Of a DNA stretch of 54,930 nucleotides, positions 28,606-37,565 are shown in pieces. The DNA lies in NCBI GenBank assembly GCA_937975765.1, contig CALJUR010000067.1, positions 1-54,930 on the forward strand, given 5' to 3'. Below the pieces are notes generated by a model. The model was not told the DNA's origin. It saw nothing but the letters and a program-made list of their open reading frames with translations, and ran no database searches. Each line of letters opens with the position of its first letter. Position 1 is the stretch's first letter. This stretch comes from an uncultured Myxococcales bacterium (GTDB taxonomy: Bacteria; Myxococcota_A; UBA9042; DTJE01). A program made the translations under genes and the position numbers.

Positions 28606-29073
28606 TCAGTTCGCGGGGGCGACGGCACGCCGCTTCCGGGCCTTCGACCGATCGGGCAGGGGCAACGGGATGCCTTCGGGCAGGATCTCGTCCAGCGTGT
28701 GGCGGTTCAGGACGCCGAGGATGGCATCCTGCAGTTCCTGCCAGACGACGTGGACCTTGCAGTGCTCGACGAACCGGCACTCGGTCGGGTACATCAGGCA
28801 CACGTTGACCGACAGCGGGCCTTCCATCGCCAGGAAGACGTCCACCATCTTGATCTGGGCGGCAGGGCGACCCAGCCGGTAGCCGCCGGTCTTGCCGCAG
28901 GCGGAGTGCACCAGGCCGGCCTGCGTCAGGTGCTGCATCACCTTCGCCAGGAACTGCACCGGCATCTCCTCGGCCTGCGCGATCTCCTGGATCGAGAACC
29001 AGCGTTCCTCCTTGCGGGACGCCAGGAAACGCAGCGCGCGATACGCGTATTCGGTCGCGCGGGTCAGTCGCAT
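28606..29073 (-). CDS. Rrf2 family Fe-S cluster-type transcriptional regulator
   Basis: A 155-residue DNA-binding regulator. The winged-helix N-terminus is typical (MRLTRATEYAYRALRFLA, then IAQAEEMPVQFLAKVMQHLTQAGLV and GKTGGYRLGRP). Three Cys at 92, 99 and 105 (C-x6-C-x5-C) match the ligand positions of IscR/NsrR, so it probably binds an iron-sulfur cluster and senses Fe-S status, redox or NO. The tail is basic. No isc/suf or NO-response gene lies next to it; it diverges from mnmG. ATG at 29073 with GGAGG six bases upstream is preferred over the longer frame. Confidence 0.9.
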   Translation of the reverse strand: MRLTRATEYAYRALRFLASRKEERWFSIQEIAQAEEMPVQFLAKVMQHLTQAGLVHSACGKTGGYRLGRPAAQIKMVDVFLAMEGPLSVNVCLMYPTECRFVEHCKVHVVWQELQDAILGVLNRHTLDEILPEGIPLPLPDRSKARKRRAVAPAN

Positions 29074-29261
29074 CGGGAACCTCCGGGTCAAACCCGCGCG
29101 CAAGATACCGGTTTCGATCCGGCCGGTCAACCTCAGGACACCCATTTCCTTGCAATATGTTCGCGCACTTGTACCATCACCATCTTCATCCGGCTTGTCG
29201 GATTTTCCAACACTATGGAACCCGCGCGCCGGATCGGCTATACCTGCCGCCCGGAGGCGGG

Positions 29262-31121
29262 ATGGGACAGGATGTCATCGTTGTGGGTGGCGGGCACGCG
29301 GGCGTCGAGGCGGCCCTGGCTGCCTCCCGGCTGGGCGCAAGGGTCGCCCTCGTCACGCAGGACGCCTCCGCGATCGGCCGGATGTCGTGCAACCCCTCGG
29401 TCGGCGGGATCGGGAAGGGCCACCTGGTCCGGGAGATCGACGCCCTGGGCGGCGAGATGGGGCGCGCGGCCGACGCCGTCTCGATCCACGCCCGCGTGCT
29501 GAACACGCAGAAGGGCCCTGCCGTCCGGGCCACCCGCGTCCAGTGCGACCGCCGCCTGTACAACCTCCGGATGGTCCTGGCCACCCGGGATGCCCGAAAC
29601 GTCCAGGTCGTGCCGGGCGAGGCCCGCGGGCTGGTCGTTCGCGAGGGCGCCGTACGTGCCGTCACGCTGCAGGACGGCCGGCAGGTCGAGGCGGCATCGG
29701 TGGTGCTGACCTGCGGGACCTTCCTGTGCGGGCTGCTGCACTTCGGCCCGGAGCAGCGGCCCGGCGGCCGGATCCACGAGGCGCCCTCCGTCGGCCTGTC
29801 CGACGCCCTGGCGGGGCTGGGCCTGCCGATCGGACGCCTGAAGACGGGCACGCCACCCCGCCTGCTGGCCGCCAGCCTGGACCTTTCGGCCACGACCCCG
29901 CAGGAGTCCGACCCGCTGGCCGCCCCCTTCAGCCTGTGGCCGGACGGCACCACCCCGCTGCCGCGCCGTGCCTGCCACATCACCTGGACCGGCGACGCCT
30001 GCCACGCGGTCATCCGTGCCAACCTGCACCGCGCCCCGCTGTTCTCCGGGCAGATTCGGGGCCGCGGGCCGCGCTACTGCCCTTCGCTGGAGGACAAGGT
30101 CGTCCGCTTCCCGCATCACGACCGGCACCAGGTCTTCCTGGAACCGGAGGGCCTGGACAGCCCCGAGGTCTACCCGAACGGCCTGGCCACCAGCCTGCCC
30201 CTGGACGTGCAGGAGGACTTCGTGCATGCCATCCCGGGGCTGGAGCGCGCCGTGATCACCCAGCCGGGCTACGCGGTCGAGTACGACTTCGTGGACCCGC
30301 GCGAGGTGGACGGTTCGCTGCGGGCGCACCGGGTCCGCGGGCTGTTCCTGGCCGGGCAGATGCTGGGCACGACCGGATACGAGGAAGCCGCCGCGCTGGG
30401 GCTGCTGGCCGGCGCCAACGCGGCGCTGGCGGTCCGGGGCGAGCCCCCGCTGGTGCTGTCGAGGGCCGACGGCTACCTGGGCGTCATGGTGGACGACCTG
30501 ACGACCCGCGGCGTCACGGAACCCTACCGGATGTTCACGTCGCGAGCCGAGTTCCGGCTGAGCCTGCGGGAGGACAACGCGCACGACCGGCTGTCCCCGC
30601 TGGCCGCCCGCATCGGCCTGCTGCCCCGGGGACGCGCCGCCGATGCCGGTGCCCGCACGGCCCGCATCGCCTCGGCCGAAGCCGTGCTGGACCGGGTGCG
30701 CGTGCGGCCGGACGACCTGCCCCCGGGCACCCCCTCGCCGCCGGACGGCCTGACGCTGCGGGAGTGGCTGAAGCGCCCCGGCACGGACCCCGGCGACGCG
30801 GTGCCGCACGACCCCTCGGGCGCCCTGAAGGCCCTGGCCGCGGCGGAACTGGCCGCGCTGGCGATCCGGGTCCGGTACGCGGGCTACATCGCCCGCGAGG
30901 CGGCCGAGGTCCAGCGGTTCCGGGCGTTCGACGGGTTGTCGCTGCCTCCCGACATCGACTTCGATGCCCTGCCGGGCCTGTCGCTGGAGGTGCGCGAGCG
31001 CCTGTCCCGCGCCCGCCCCGCCACGCTGGGCGCGGCCAGCCGCATGGAGGGCGTCACGCCTGCCGCGGTGTCCGCGCTGCTGCTGCACGTGCGGGGACCG
31101 GTGCACGGGCGGGCGGGCTGA
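29262..31121 (+). CDS. mnmG: tRNA uridine-5-carboxymethylaminomethyl modification enzyme MnmG (GidA)
   Basis: FAD enzyme that, with MnmE, makes the cmnm5U modification at wobble position 34. It has 619 residues. FAD-binding VIVVGGGHAGVEAALAASRLG, SCNPSVGGIGKGHLVREIDALGG, VLTCGTFLCG, RLKTGTPPRL, YCPSLEDKVVRF and the C-terminal FLAGQMLGTTGYEEAAALGL are all characteristic. The C-terminal helical domain is present (GYIAREAAEVQRFRAFDGLSLP). ATG at 29262 with GGAGGCGGG just upstream. mnmE is not nearby. Confidence 0.97.
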   Translation: MGQDVIVVGGGHAGVEAALAASRLGARVALVTQDASAIGRMSCNPSVGGIGKGHLVREIDALGGEMGRAADAVSIHARVLNTQKGPAVRATRVQCDRRLYNLRMVLATRDARNVQVVPGEARGLVVREGAVRAVTLQDGRQVEAASVVLTCGTFLCGLLHFGPEQRPGGRIHEAPSVGLSDALAGLGLPIGRLKTGTPPRLLAASLDLSATTPQESDPLAAPFSLWPDGTTPLPRRACHITWTGDACHAVIRANLHRAPLFSGQIRGRGPRYCPSLEDKVVRFPHHDRHQVFLEPEGLDSPEVYPNGLATSLPLDVQEDFVHAIPGLERAVITQPGYAVEYDFVDPREVDGSLRAHRVRGLFLAGQMLGTTGYEEAAALGLLAGANAALAVRGEPPLVLSRADGYLGVMVDDLTTRGVTEPYRMFTSRAEFRLSLREDNAHDRLSPLAARIGLLPRGRAADAGARTARIASAEAVLDRVRVRPDDLPPGTPSPPDGLTLREWLKRPGTDPGDAVPHDPSGALKALAAAELAALAIRVRYAGYIAREAAEVQRFRAFDGLSLPPDIDFDALPGLSLEVRERLSRARPATLGAASRMEGVTPAAVSALLLHVRGPVHGRAG

Positions 31122-31133
31122 CGGGTCGGGTTC

Positions 31134-33827
31134 CTACGGGGCCGGGGCCGGCGCGGGGGCTTCGCCGGCTTTCGCAGGAGCCTCCGTCGGGGACGGCACG
31201 GCGCGGACGGGCGGGGAGGCCGCGGGAGCCGTCTTGCCGGGCGGTTCCCCGCCGCCGTTGACCTGCGGTTCCTTCGGCAGTTCGCGCGGCATTCCCTCGG
31301 GGACCAGCAGCGACGGGTCCACCGCCGGGTACGCGTACGCGCCCTCCTGGGGGTACCAGAACAGCGGCAGGTACGGCGCCGCCTCGGCCACCTGGGCCTC
31401 GTCCAGGACGTTCATCTCCTTCCACAGGCGGACCAGGATGCCCCGCATCCGCTCGACCCACCACTTGTTGAACCGGCGCTTCTCGTACACGCCGTAGGCA
31501 TACGTGGGGGCCGGCTTGGTCGCCATCAGGAACGCGCCCTCCAGCGGAGTCAGGTCCCTCGCGGCCTTGTTGAAGTAGGCCGCGGCCGCGCCCTGGAGGC
31601 CGTAGATCCGCTTCCCGTACTCGATGCAGTTCAGGTACAGTTCGAGGATGCGCTCCTTCGTCAGGCGGCGCTCCATCTGCCAGACGATGATCGCCTCCTC
31701 CAGCTTGCGCGACAGGGTCTTCTCGCGCGAGAGGAAGAGGTTCTTGACCAGCTGCTGGCTGATCGTGCTGCCGCCGTAGACGTACCAGCCCTTGTCCAGG
31801 TTCAGCACGATCGCCCGCTTGATCAGGCCCAGCTTGAACCCCTGGTGCTTGAAGAAGCCCATGTCCTCGGTGGCCAGCGCCGCCTGCCACACCGGCACCG
31901 GCACCTCCTCCAGCGGCACGAAGGACGAGGTGCCCGGCCCCACCTCGATCGCCGGCGCGTCCAGTTCCTCGTCGGCCGGGATCACGTGCACGAACGGCTC
32001 GTCCAGCGCCTTGAGGTTCGCGTGCCGGCCCAGCGTCCGCGCGTCGCACGCCTCGAAGTCGCCATCGACCGCCAGGCTGGCCCCCTTCACGATCGTCTTC
32101 CCCTCGGGCCCGCCCGGCCGGATCTCCAGCCCGGCCAGGTCGACCGACAGTTTCAGGTCGAACTCCAGCGACCCGTCGAACGACATGCCCTGCAGCCGGG
32201 GCACCATCACCGGGGGGATGGCCGACGCGATCCACTGGCACGGCTGCCGCGGGATCGTGAACCGCACCGAAACCTTCGGCTTCGCGTGGAACCCGTCGAC
32301 CCCCACCTCGCCCGAGAAGGTGGCCCGGCCGACCGTCAGCGGGTCCACGACCAGCCGGGCGGTCTCGCGATCCAGGTCCAGTTCGCCGCGCAGGATGGCC
32401 GAGAAGGCCAGGTCCGTCACGGGGACCAGGCAGATCTTGGTCCAGAAGTACGACAGCCGGGACCCCTCGATCCGGCCGTTCGCGGTGAATCGCGTCCCGT
32501 CACCCTCGACCGACAGGTCCAGGTCGATGTCGGCGCCCGGCCAGGGCAGCACGTGCGGGTCCGCCAGGCTCAGCGCCTGCACCGCCAGCGGCCCCGACAG
32601 CCGGAGCGCCCCGTCCGACAGCCGTTCGCCGGCCCCCAGGCGGACCTGGCCCGAGAACCTGGACGACGCGCCCGCGCCCAGCGCCGTTCCGCCGGACACC
32701 CGCGCCAGCATCCCGCCGTCCGGGTGACGGTCCAGGTCGATGGACACGCCCTCCAGCACCAGCGCGGACCACGCCCCGCGCGCCGGTGTCAGCCGCGCCC
32801 GGGCGTCGCGGATCGCCACGGACTGCAGCGCCCTGCGCAGCGCCTGGCGGCCTCCCGTCAGCGCCAGTGCGGCGTCTTCCAACTCGATCCGAACCTCGCC
32901 CGCCACCACCGGGCCCGCCGCCGGGAACCAGCGGGCCACTGCCGCGGGGAGCAGCGCCGTGGCATCCTCGGAGCGCAAGCCCTTCAGCGTGACCTTCAGG
33001 TGGCCGGTCTTCCGGTCCAGGTCGATGCCCGCCCCTTCCGCAGACGCCGCCAGCGGGGCGGCGGCCCCCAGGATCCGGGTCCACTCCAGCGGGGCATCGG
33101 ACTCCATGCTGGCGTAAGCGATCCGGGCCGCGTCGTACGTGGCCACGCCGCGGATCGGGGTCGGGTTCGCCGACAGCCCCTGGGCCGTCCCGGCCAGGTC
33201 GGCCTCCAGCGTCCCGGCGTCCCGCCGCACGACCAGGTCCACCCCGGCCAGCCGCGCCACCGGTGCCGGGTCGCTCCCCTGCAGGAACAGGACCGTCCCG
33301 TCCCGCACCTCGACCCGGGGCATCGACGCGGCGGACGGCCCGCCCGGGGCCCCCGCGGAGGGTCCGCGACGCGCCCGCCAGCGAGCCAGACCGTCCCGCA
33401 GGTCCTTCAGGTCCGCAAGACGGGTGCCCTCCAGCCGCACCACCAGGGTCGGCCGGTCCAGCACGACCCGGTCCGGAAGGCGCTTCCCCTTCAGGAGGTC
33501 CCACGGCGAAAACCCCAGGCGCAACTCGGGCACCTGCAGCGTGTCCGGCCCGTTCCCGAGCCCCGGCAGGCGCATCCCCCGGAGGACGATCTCCTCGGTC
33601 AGCCCGGCGGACAGGTCCCCGAGAACCACCTTGCGCTGGAGCGCCTCGGACAGGGGGGCCAGGCGGGAATCCAGTTCGGACCGGGCGATCCGTACCACGA
33701 GGGGGCGGACGGCCAGCAGGGTCGCGACGACCAGCAGGATCGTCGCCGCCGCCGCGATGCCAGCCACCCACGGCCATCGCCGGCCGCGGGTCCCGTTCCC
33801 CCGGGAGGGGGACGCCGGGCGTTCCAT
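31134..33827 (-). CDS. AsmA-like / GT51 peptidoglycan glycosyltransferase fusion
   Basis: An 897-residue protein. One N-terminal membrane helix (VAGIAAAATILLVVATLLAV) is followed by about 560 residues of AsmA/TamB-like beta-rich sequence with repeated strands (VVLGDLSAGLTEEIVLRGMRL; VVLDRPTLVVRLEGTRL). The C-terminal third is a GT51 transglycosylase with all five motifs: ATEDMGFFKHQGF (catalytic Glu654), GGSTISQQLVKN, RKLEEAI, and KERILELYLNCIEYG. No transpeptidase domain follows; a Pro/Ala-rich tail ends the chain. GT51 enzymes polymerise lipid II glycan strands in the periplasm. Joining this to an AsmA-like region is unusual. ATG at 33827 is preceded by GGAGGCGACG. Confidence 0.88.
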   Translation of the reverse strand: MERPASPSRGNGTRGRRWPWVAGIAAAATILLVVATLLAVRPLVVRIARSELDSRLAPLSEALQRKVVLGDLSAGLTEEIVLRGMRLPGLGNGPDTLQVPELRLGFSPWDLLKGKRLPDRVVLDRPTLVVRLEGTRLADLKDLRDGLARWRARRGPSAGAPGGPSAASMPRVEVRDGTVLFLQGSDPAPVARLAGVDLVVRRDAGTLEADLAGTAQGLSANPTPIRGVATYDAARIAYASMESDAPLEWTRILGAAAPLAASAEGAGIDLDRKTGHLKVTLKGLRSEDATALLPAAVARWFPAAGPVVAGEVRIELEDAALALTGGRQALRRALQSVAIRDARARLTPARGAWSALVLEGVSIDLDRHPDGGMLARVSGGTALGAGASSRFSGQVRLGAGERLSDGALRLSGPLAVQALSLADPHVLPWPGADIDLDLSVEGDGTRFTANGRIEGSRLSYFWTKICLVPVTDLAFSAILRGELDLDRETARLVVDPLTVGRATFSGEVGVDGFHAKPKVSVRFTIPRQPCQWIASAIPPVMVPRLQGMSFDGSLEFDLKLSVDLAGLEIRPGGPEGKTIVKGASLAVDGDFEACDARTLGRHANLKALDEPFVHVIPADEELDAPAIEVGPGTSSFVPLEEVPVPVWQAALATEDMGFFKHQGFKLGLIKRAIVLNLDKGWYVYGGSTISQQLVKNLFLSREKTLSRKLEEAIIVWQMERRLTKERILELYLNCIEYGKRIYGLQGAAAAYFNKAARDLTPLEGAFLMATKPAPTYAYGVYEKRRFNKWWVERMRGILVRLWKEMNVLDEAQVAEAAPYLPLFWYPQEGAYAYPAVDPSLLVPEGMPRELPKEPQVNGGGEPPGKTAPAASPPVRAVPSPTEAPAKAGEAPAPAPAP

Positions 33828-33969
33828 CGTCGCCTCCAGCCGCGGCCCGCGCGGGGCCCCGGAAAGACGCGCGGATACTAGCACGGAAAGAGGCCTCGCG
33901 GACCCCCGCCGCGACGCGCTGCGGCCCGCCCCGCAACTGCGCTAGAATCGGCCGAACCCCGGAGTCGCG

Positions 33970-35901
33970 ATGAACCCCGCCTCCCGCTCCAAAGCCTCCC
34001 TGGTGCTGGCACTGGCCGCGGGCGGCTGCATCATGGCCTGGCGGATGGGCGGCCCCGAGCCTGCCCTGTGGCTGGACACCATCGGCGACCAGAAGCTGGT
34101 GACCGACTGCCTGGACGCGGGCCATTGCCGCTTCGAGGGCATGCACGCCTCGGTTCCGGGGATCCGCGTGGCCACCGGGTGGGCCACCGCGCGCACCCTC
34201 CTGGATCACCTCGGGATCTCCCCCACGCAGGTCCACCAGGGCATCAACGTGCTGGAGGGGCTCGTGGTCCCGCTGGCGGGACTGGCCGGGCTGGAGGTCG
34301 CGGGCCCCGGGGCGGCGCTTCTCTCCGCCCTGGCATCGGGCCTGCTGCTGCACCAGCTGGACCTGCAGCACGGGGTGCTCTACAACAGCCGTCCCGTACC
34401 GTTCGCCGGTGCCCTCTTCCTGCTGCTGGCCCTCCAGGCCGTCCGCCGGCGCAGCGTCCTGGCACTGGTCCTGGCCTCGACGATGGCCGCCGTCACCGCC
34501 AACGTGCACCCCGTGAACGGCTTCCTGGGCCTGTCCGCGATCGGCTGCGGCCTGCTGTTCCCGGCGCGACGGCTGCGCATGGCCGGCCTGGCCCTGGCAG
34601 CCTTCGCGATCGCCCTGTTCGCCGGGGCGCCCTGGATGTGGGTCGCGAACCTGCGACTGCTGTTCGTCGAGGGAGGTTTCCGGCCGCACGGGGCCCAGGG
34701 CGGGGACATCCTGACCGGCGACCTGCTGCCGTGGATGGCGGTCGGCATGGCGGGGGTCGCGTGCCTGGTGCTGCGGCCCGGCCGGGACCCGTCCCGGCGC
34801 CGCGACGCCGCGGCGGTTCTGGCGACGCTGGCGCCGATGGCGCTGGTGTTCCTGGCGTCCGTCCTCACCCGCGCCGTCCCGATGTCCGACAAGTACCTGG
34901 CCGCGCTGGTCGGCCCGATCGCGCTGGCCCTCGGCTGGCCGGCGGCCCAGGCCTTCGGGGCCCTGCTGGACCGGACGGCCCTCCGCACCAGGCTCCAGGC
35001 CCTCCCCCCGCGGCTGCGCAACGCCGCCGTCATCGCCGGCCCCTGGGCGGTCGCCGCCGCGATCGCCCTGATGCCCGCGGACCCGCGCGTGCCCCGGGGA
35101 TCCGGCGGGTACGTGGGACCGGCCACGCTCACGCTTCCCGACGTTTCGGCCCTGGCCGACCGGCTCCGCGACCTGCCCGGGTGGGGCCAGGCGCGCCTCT
35201 TCCGCGCCCTGGGCCATCCCGCCGCGGGCGACATCCTGGCCTTTCTCCAGCTTCTGCCCCCTCTTCCGGACGTCCCGGACGACCCGGACGACCGCGCGCG
35301 CCTGCTGGTGCTGAAGGTCCCCGGGGACCGGGTTCCCGCCACGCTCCCCGCCGGCTGGTTCGAGGTCCGGCGCCGCGGCGGCATGGCCCTGGTCGCCGCC
35401 CCGATCGACGGCTGGATCGACTGGCACCGCTTCAAGGCATGCTCCCTCCCCCCGCCATCCCCCGGCGACGACGGCTGCCGCGACCTCCGGTACGTGCCGG
35501 ACCCGGATGCGCCCTCGCCGGTCCCGCTGGGGATGCCGGTCCTGCCGTCGGGGACGCCCGCGACGCTGCAACTGCGCCTGGACCTCCGGGTCCCGCCGGC
35601 CCCCGCCGAGCACGTCGTGGTCCTCCCCCCGATCGCCGGCCTGTGCCCGGGTCGCGTCGTGGAGGTCGAAGGCGCGCGCCACGAGATGTCCGGGGACGGC
35701 ACCCGGGTCCGGCTGCTGGGCGCCGGGGCCGACGGTTCCGACGGCCGGATGACCGTCCGGTGGGACCTCGACGGCCGCCCCGACCAGACCTGCTTCTACG
35801 ACGGGTTCCCGCCGCTGCTGTTGGAGGGGACCCCGGAGGAGGTCGATACGCTGCTGGCGATGCTGGCCCGGACGCGGGTCGCGGCCGGAGGTGCCCCGTG
35901 A
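33970..35901 (+). CDS. Multi-pass membrane protein of unknown function
   Basis: A 643-residue protein with about ten hydrophobic segments in residues 1-370 (SLVLALAAGGCIMAW, LVVPLAGLAGLEVAG, SALASGLLLHQL, FAGALFLLLALQAV, and others), then a soluble C-terminal region of about 260 residues rich in Pro and Asp. The overall shape recalls GT-C glycosyltransferases, but the acidic first-loop motif is not convincing, so I give no function. ATG at 33970 follows CCCGGAG; TAGAAT at 33943-33948 may be its -10 box. Its stop overlaps the next gene as GTGA, so the two are probably co-expressed. Confidence 0.72.
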   Translation: MNPASRSKASLVLALAAGGCIMAWRMGGPEPALWLDTIGDQKLVTDCLDAGHCRFEGMHASVPGIRVATGWATARTLLDHLGISPTQVHQGINVLEGLVVPLAGLAGLEVAGPGAALLSALASGLLLHQLDLQHGVLYNSRPVPFAGALFLLLALQAVRRRSVLALVLASTMAAVTANVHPVNGFLGLSAIGCGLLFPARRLRMAGLALAAFAIALFAGAPWMWVANLRLLFVEGGFRPHGAQGGDILTGDLLPWMAVGMAGVACLVLRPGRDPSRRRDAAAVLATLAPMALVFLASVLTRAVPMSDKYLAALVGPIALALGWPAAQAFGALLDRTALRTRLQALPPRLRNAAVIAGPWAVAAAIALMPADPRVPRGSGGYVGPATLTLPDVSALADRLRDLPGWGQARLFRALGHPAAGDILAFLQLLPPLPDVPDDPDDRARLLVLKVPGDRVPATLPAGWFEVRRRGGMALVAAPIDGWIDWHRFKACSLPPPSPGDDGCRDLRYVPDPDAPSPVPLGMPVLPSGTPATLQLRLDLRVPPAPAEHVVVLPPIAGLCPGRVVEVEGARHEMSGDGTRVRLLGAGADGSDGRMTVRWDLDGRPDQTCFYDGFPPLLLEGTPEEVDTLLAMLARTRVAAGGAP

Positions 35902-36452
35902 GCCGCCGCGCCGCATTTCCCGCGCTGCTGGCGGTGCTGGCCATGCTGCCCGCGCCCCTCGCCCTCGCGCAGGCGCGGCCCTGCCCGCCCGGGACCCGGG
36001 TGCTGCGGCAGGACGCCGCGGGGTCCCTGCTCCCCGCCGCGTCCCGCGTCACGCTCCCCGGGGGCATGCACCTGGACGGCATCGGGGTCGGCGCCCGCGA
36101 GATCGAACTCCGGCTGTCCTCCCCCGACGGATTCCGCTGCACGGCGAGCCTGGTCGCCCCCGATCGGCCCGGCGCCGCCACGCACCGTCGCTGGCTGGCC
36201 CTGGCGCCCTCCGGGGACCCGCGCTGCCGGGACGCCGGGGACCTCCTGCTGGCTGCGATCGACGATGCCCTGCCCGGCAGCCCGTGGGTCGAGTGCCGGG
36301 CGGACGTCCCCGCGACCGAGGCCCTTGCCCTCCCTGCAGGATCCGGGACGTCCCGCCCGCTGGTGCTGGCCGTCGGCGCGCTGGGACTGCTTCTGGCAGG
36401 CATCGGCCTCGTCGCGGCGATCGTCCTGTCCTTCCGCCGGGAAGAGGATTGA
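35898..36452 (+). CDS. Exported protein with C-terminal membrane anchor, unknown function
   Basis: A 184-residue protein translated from the GTG that overlaps the previous stop. A signal peptide (AAFPALLAVLAMLPAPLALAQA) precedes a small extracytoplasmic domain with four Cys (PCPPG, FRCTA, PRCRDA, ECRAD), probably two disulfides. A C-terminal helix (LVLAVGALGLLLAGIGLVAAIVLSF) ends in a short charged cytoplasmic tail RREED. I do not recognise the family. Its partner is likely the upstream membrane protein. Confidence 0.65.
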   Translation: MSRRAAFPALLAVLAMLPAPLALAQARPCPPGTRVLRQDAAGSLLPAASRVTLPGGMHLDGIGVGAREIELRLSSPDGFRCTASLVAPDRPGAATHRRWLALAPSGDPRCRDAGDLLLAAIDDALPGSPWVECRADVPATEALALPAGSGTSRPLVLAVGALGLLLAGIGLVAAIVLSFRREED

Positions 36453-36461
36453 AGCGAGCCC

Positions 36462-37379
36462 CTATGCCGGGTCCTGCGACACGCGGCTGCCGGGCGGGAC
36501 CCCGTGCGTCAGCCACACGTTGCCGCCCACCGTCGAGCCGCGCCCGATCGTGATCCGCCCCAGCACGGTGGCGCCCGAGTACAGGATCACGTCGTCCTCG
36601 ACGATCGGGTGGCGCGGGATCCCCTTGATCGGGTGGCCGCCCTCGTCCAGCGGGAACGACTTCGCCCCCAGCGTCACGCCCTGGTAGATGCGCACGTTGT
36701 TGCCGATCACGCACGTCTCGCCGATGACGACGCCGGTGCCGTGGTCGATGAAGAACCGTTCCCCGATGGTCGCCCCGGGGTGGATGTCGATCCCGGTCAG
36801 CGAGTGGGCGTGCTCGGTGATGATGCGCGGGATCAGCGGCACCCCCAGCACGAACAGTTCGTGCGCCAGGCGCTGGAAGGTGACGGCCAGGATGCCCGGG
36901 TAGCAGAAGATCGCCTCGTCCGGGCAGGTCGCCGCCGGGTCGCCCTCCCAGGCCGCCTGCACGTCGGTCGCCAGCAGGCGCCTCACCTCCGGCAGCCGGG
37001 CCAGGAACGCCTTCGTGACCTCGTCCGCCCGGCGCTCGCACGCGCTGCAGTCGTCCTGCACGACGCAGCCCGTGAAGCACAGTCCCCGCTTGACCTGCTC
37101 GCGCAGCACCCCTGCCGCCCGGTCCAGCGTCGCCCCCACGTGGAACCGCAGGCTCTCGCGGCGGATGTCCGGCGCGCCCACGTACCCGGGGAACAGCACC
37201 GCCCGCAGGTCCTCGACGGCATCCACCAGCGCCGCCCGGCACGGCAGCACCCGCGGCCTGTCGCCGTTCCCGTCGATGCGCGCCAGCCCGTCGTGGGCAT
37301 CGCACAGCGCCTGGGCGACCTGCTCCAGCGTCGCCGGCGGCACGGCCCCTGCGGTCTTCCCGTTCCCTTCCTGCTGCAT
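36462..37379 (-). CDS. cysE: Serine O-acetyltransferase
   Basis: Acetylates serine with acetyl-CoA, the first step of cysteine synthesis; 305 residues. The C-terminal part is a left-handed beta helix of hexapeptide repeats: GIDIHPGATIGERFFIDHGTGVVIGE, IGNNVRIYQGVTLGAKS, IVEDDVILYSGATVLGRITIGRGSTVGGNVWL. The helical N-terminus with EAIFCYPGILAVTFQRLAHELFV is typical of SAT. The N-terminus is longer than in E. coli CysE (273 residues) and contains a CVVQDDCSAC cluster of three Cys, of unknown role. ATG at 37379 has GGAGGAGG upstream; the longer frame start is less likely. Confidence 0.92.
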   Translation of the reverse strand: MQQEGNGKTAGAVPPATLEQVAQALCDAHDGLARIDGNGDRPRVLPCRAALVDAVEDLRAVLFPGYVGAPDIRRESLRFHVGATLDRAAGVLREQVKRGLCFTGCVVQDDCSACERRADEVTKAFLARLPEVRRLLATDVQAAWEGDPAATCPDEAIFCYPGILAVTFQRLAHELFVLGVPLIPRIITEHAHSLTGIDIHPGATIGERFFIDHGTGVVIGETCVIGNNVRIYQGVTLGAKSFPLDEGGHPIKGIPRHPIVEDDVILYSGATVLGRITIGRGSTVGGNVWLTHGVPPGSRVSQDPA

Positions 37380-37565
37380 CCCCCCCTCCTCCGGACCCGG
37401 GTCGTCCCGGCATGCCGGACCCGGCACGCCAGTCTACCCCGCGCGTCCTCCCGGCGCGAATCCCCCTGCCGCGAACGGCCGCCGGGACTCGCGAATCCCC
37501 GGTCCCGCCTCGATTCCCCGCCCGCGGGCTGGCCGCCGCCCGGACCCGGGTGGTATCCTCCGCGC

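Noticed and set aside
29238..31106. A 622-codon minus-strand frame over mnmG
   Set aside because: mnmG is certain on the other strand; the antisense product is rich in Gln, Arg, His and Val with no domain.
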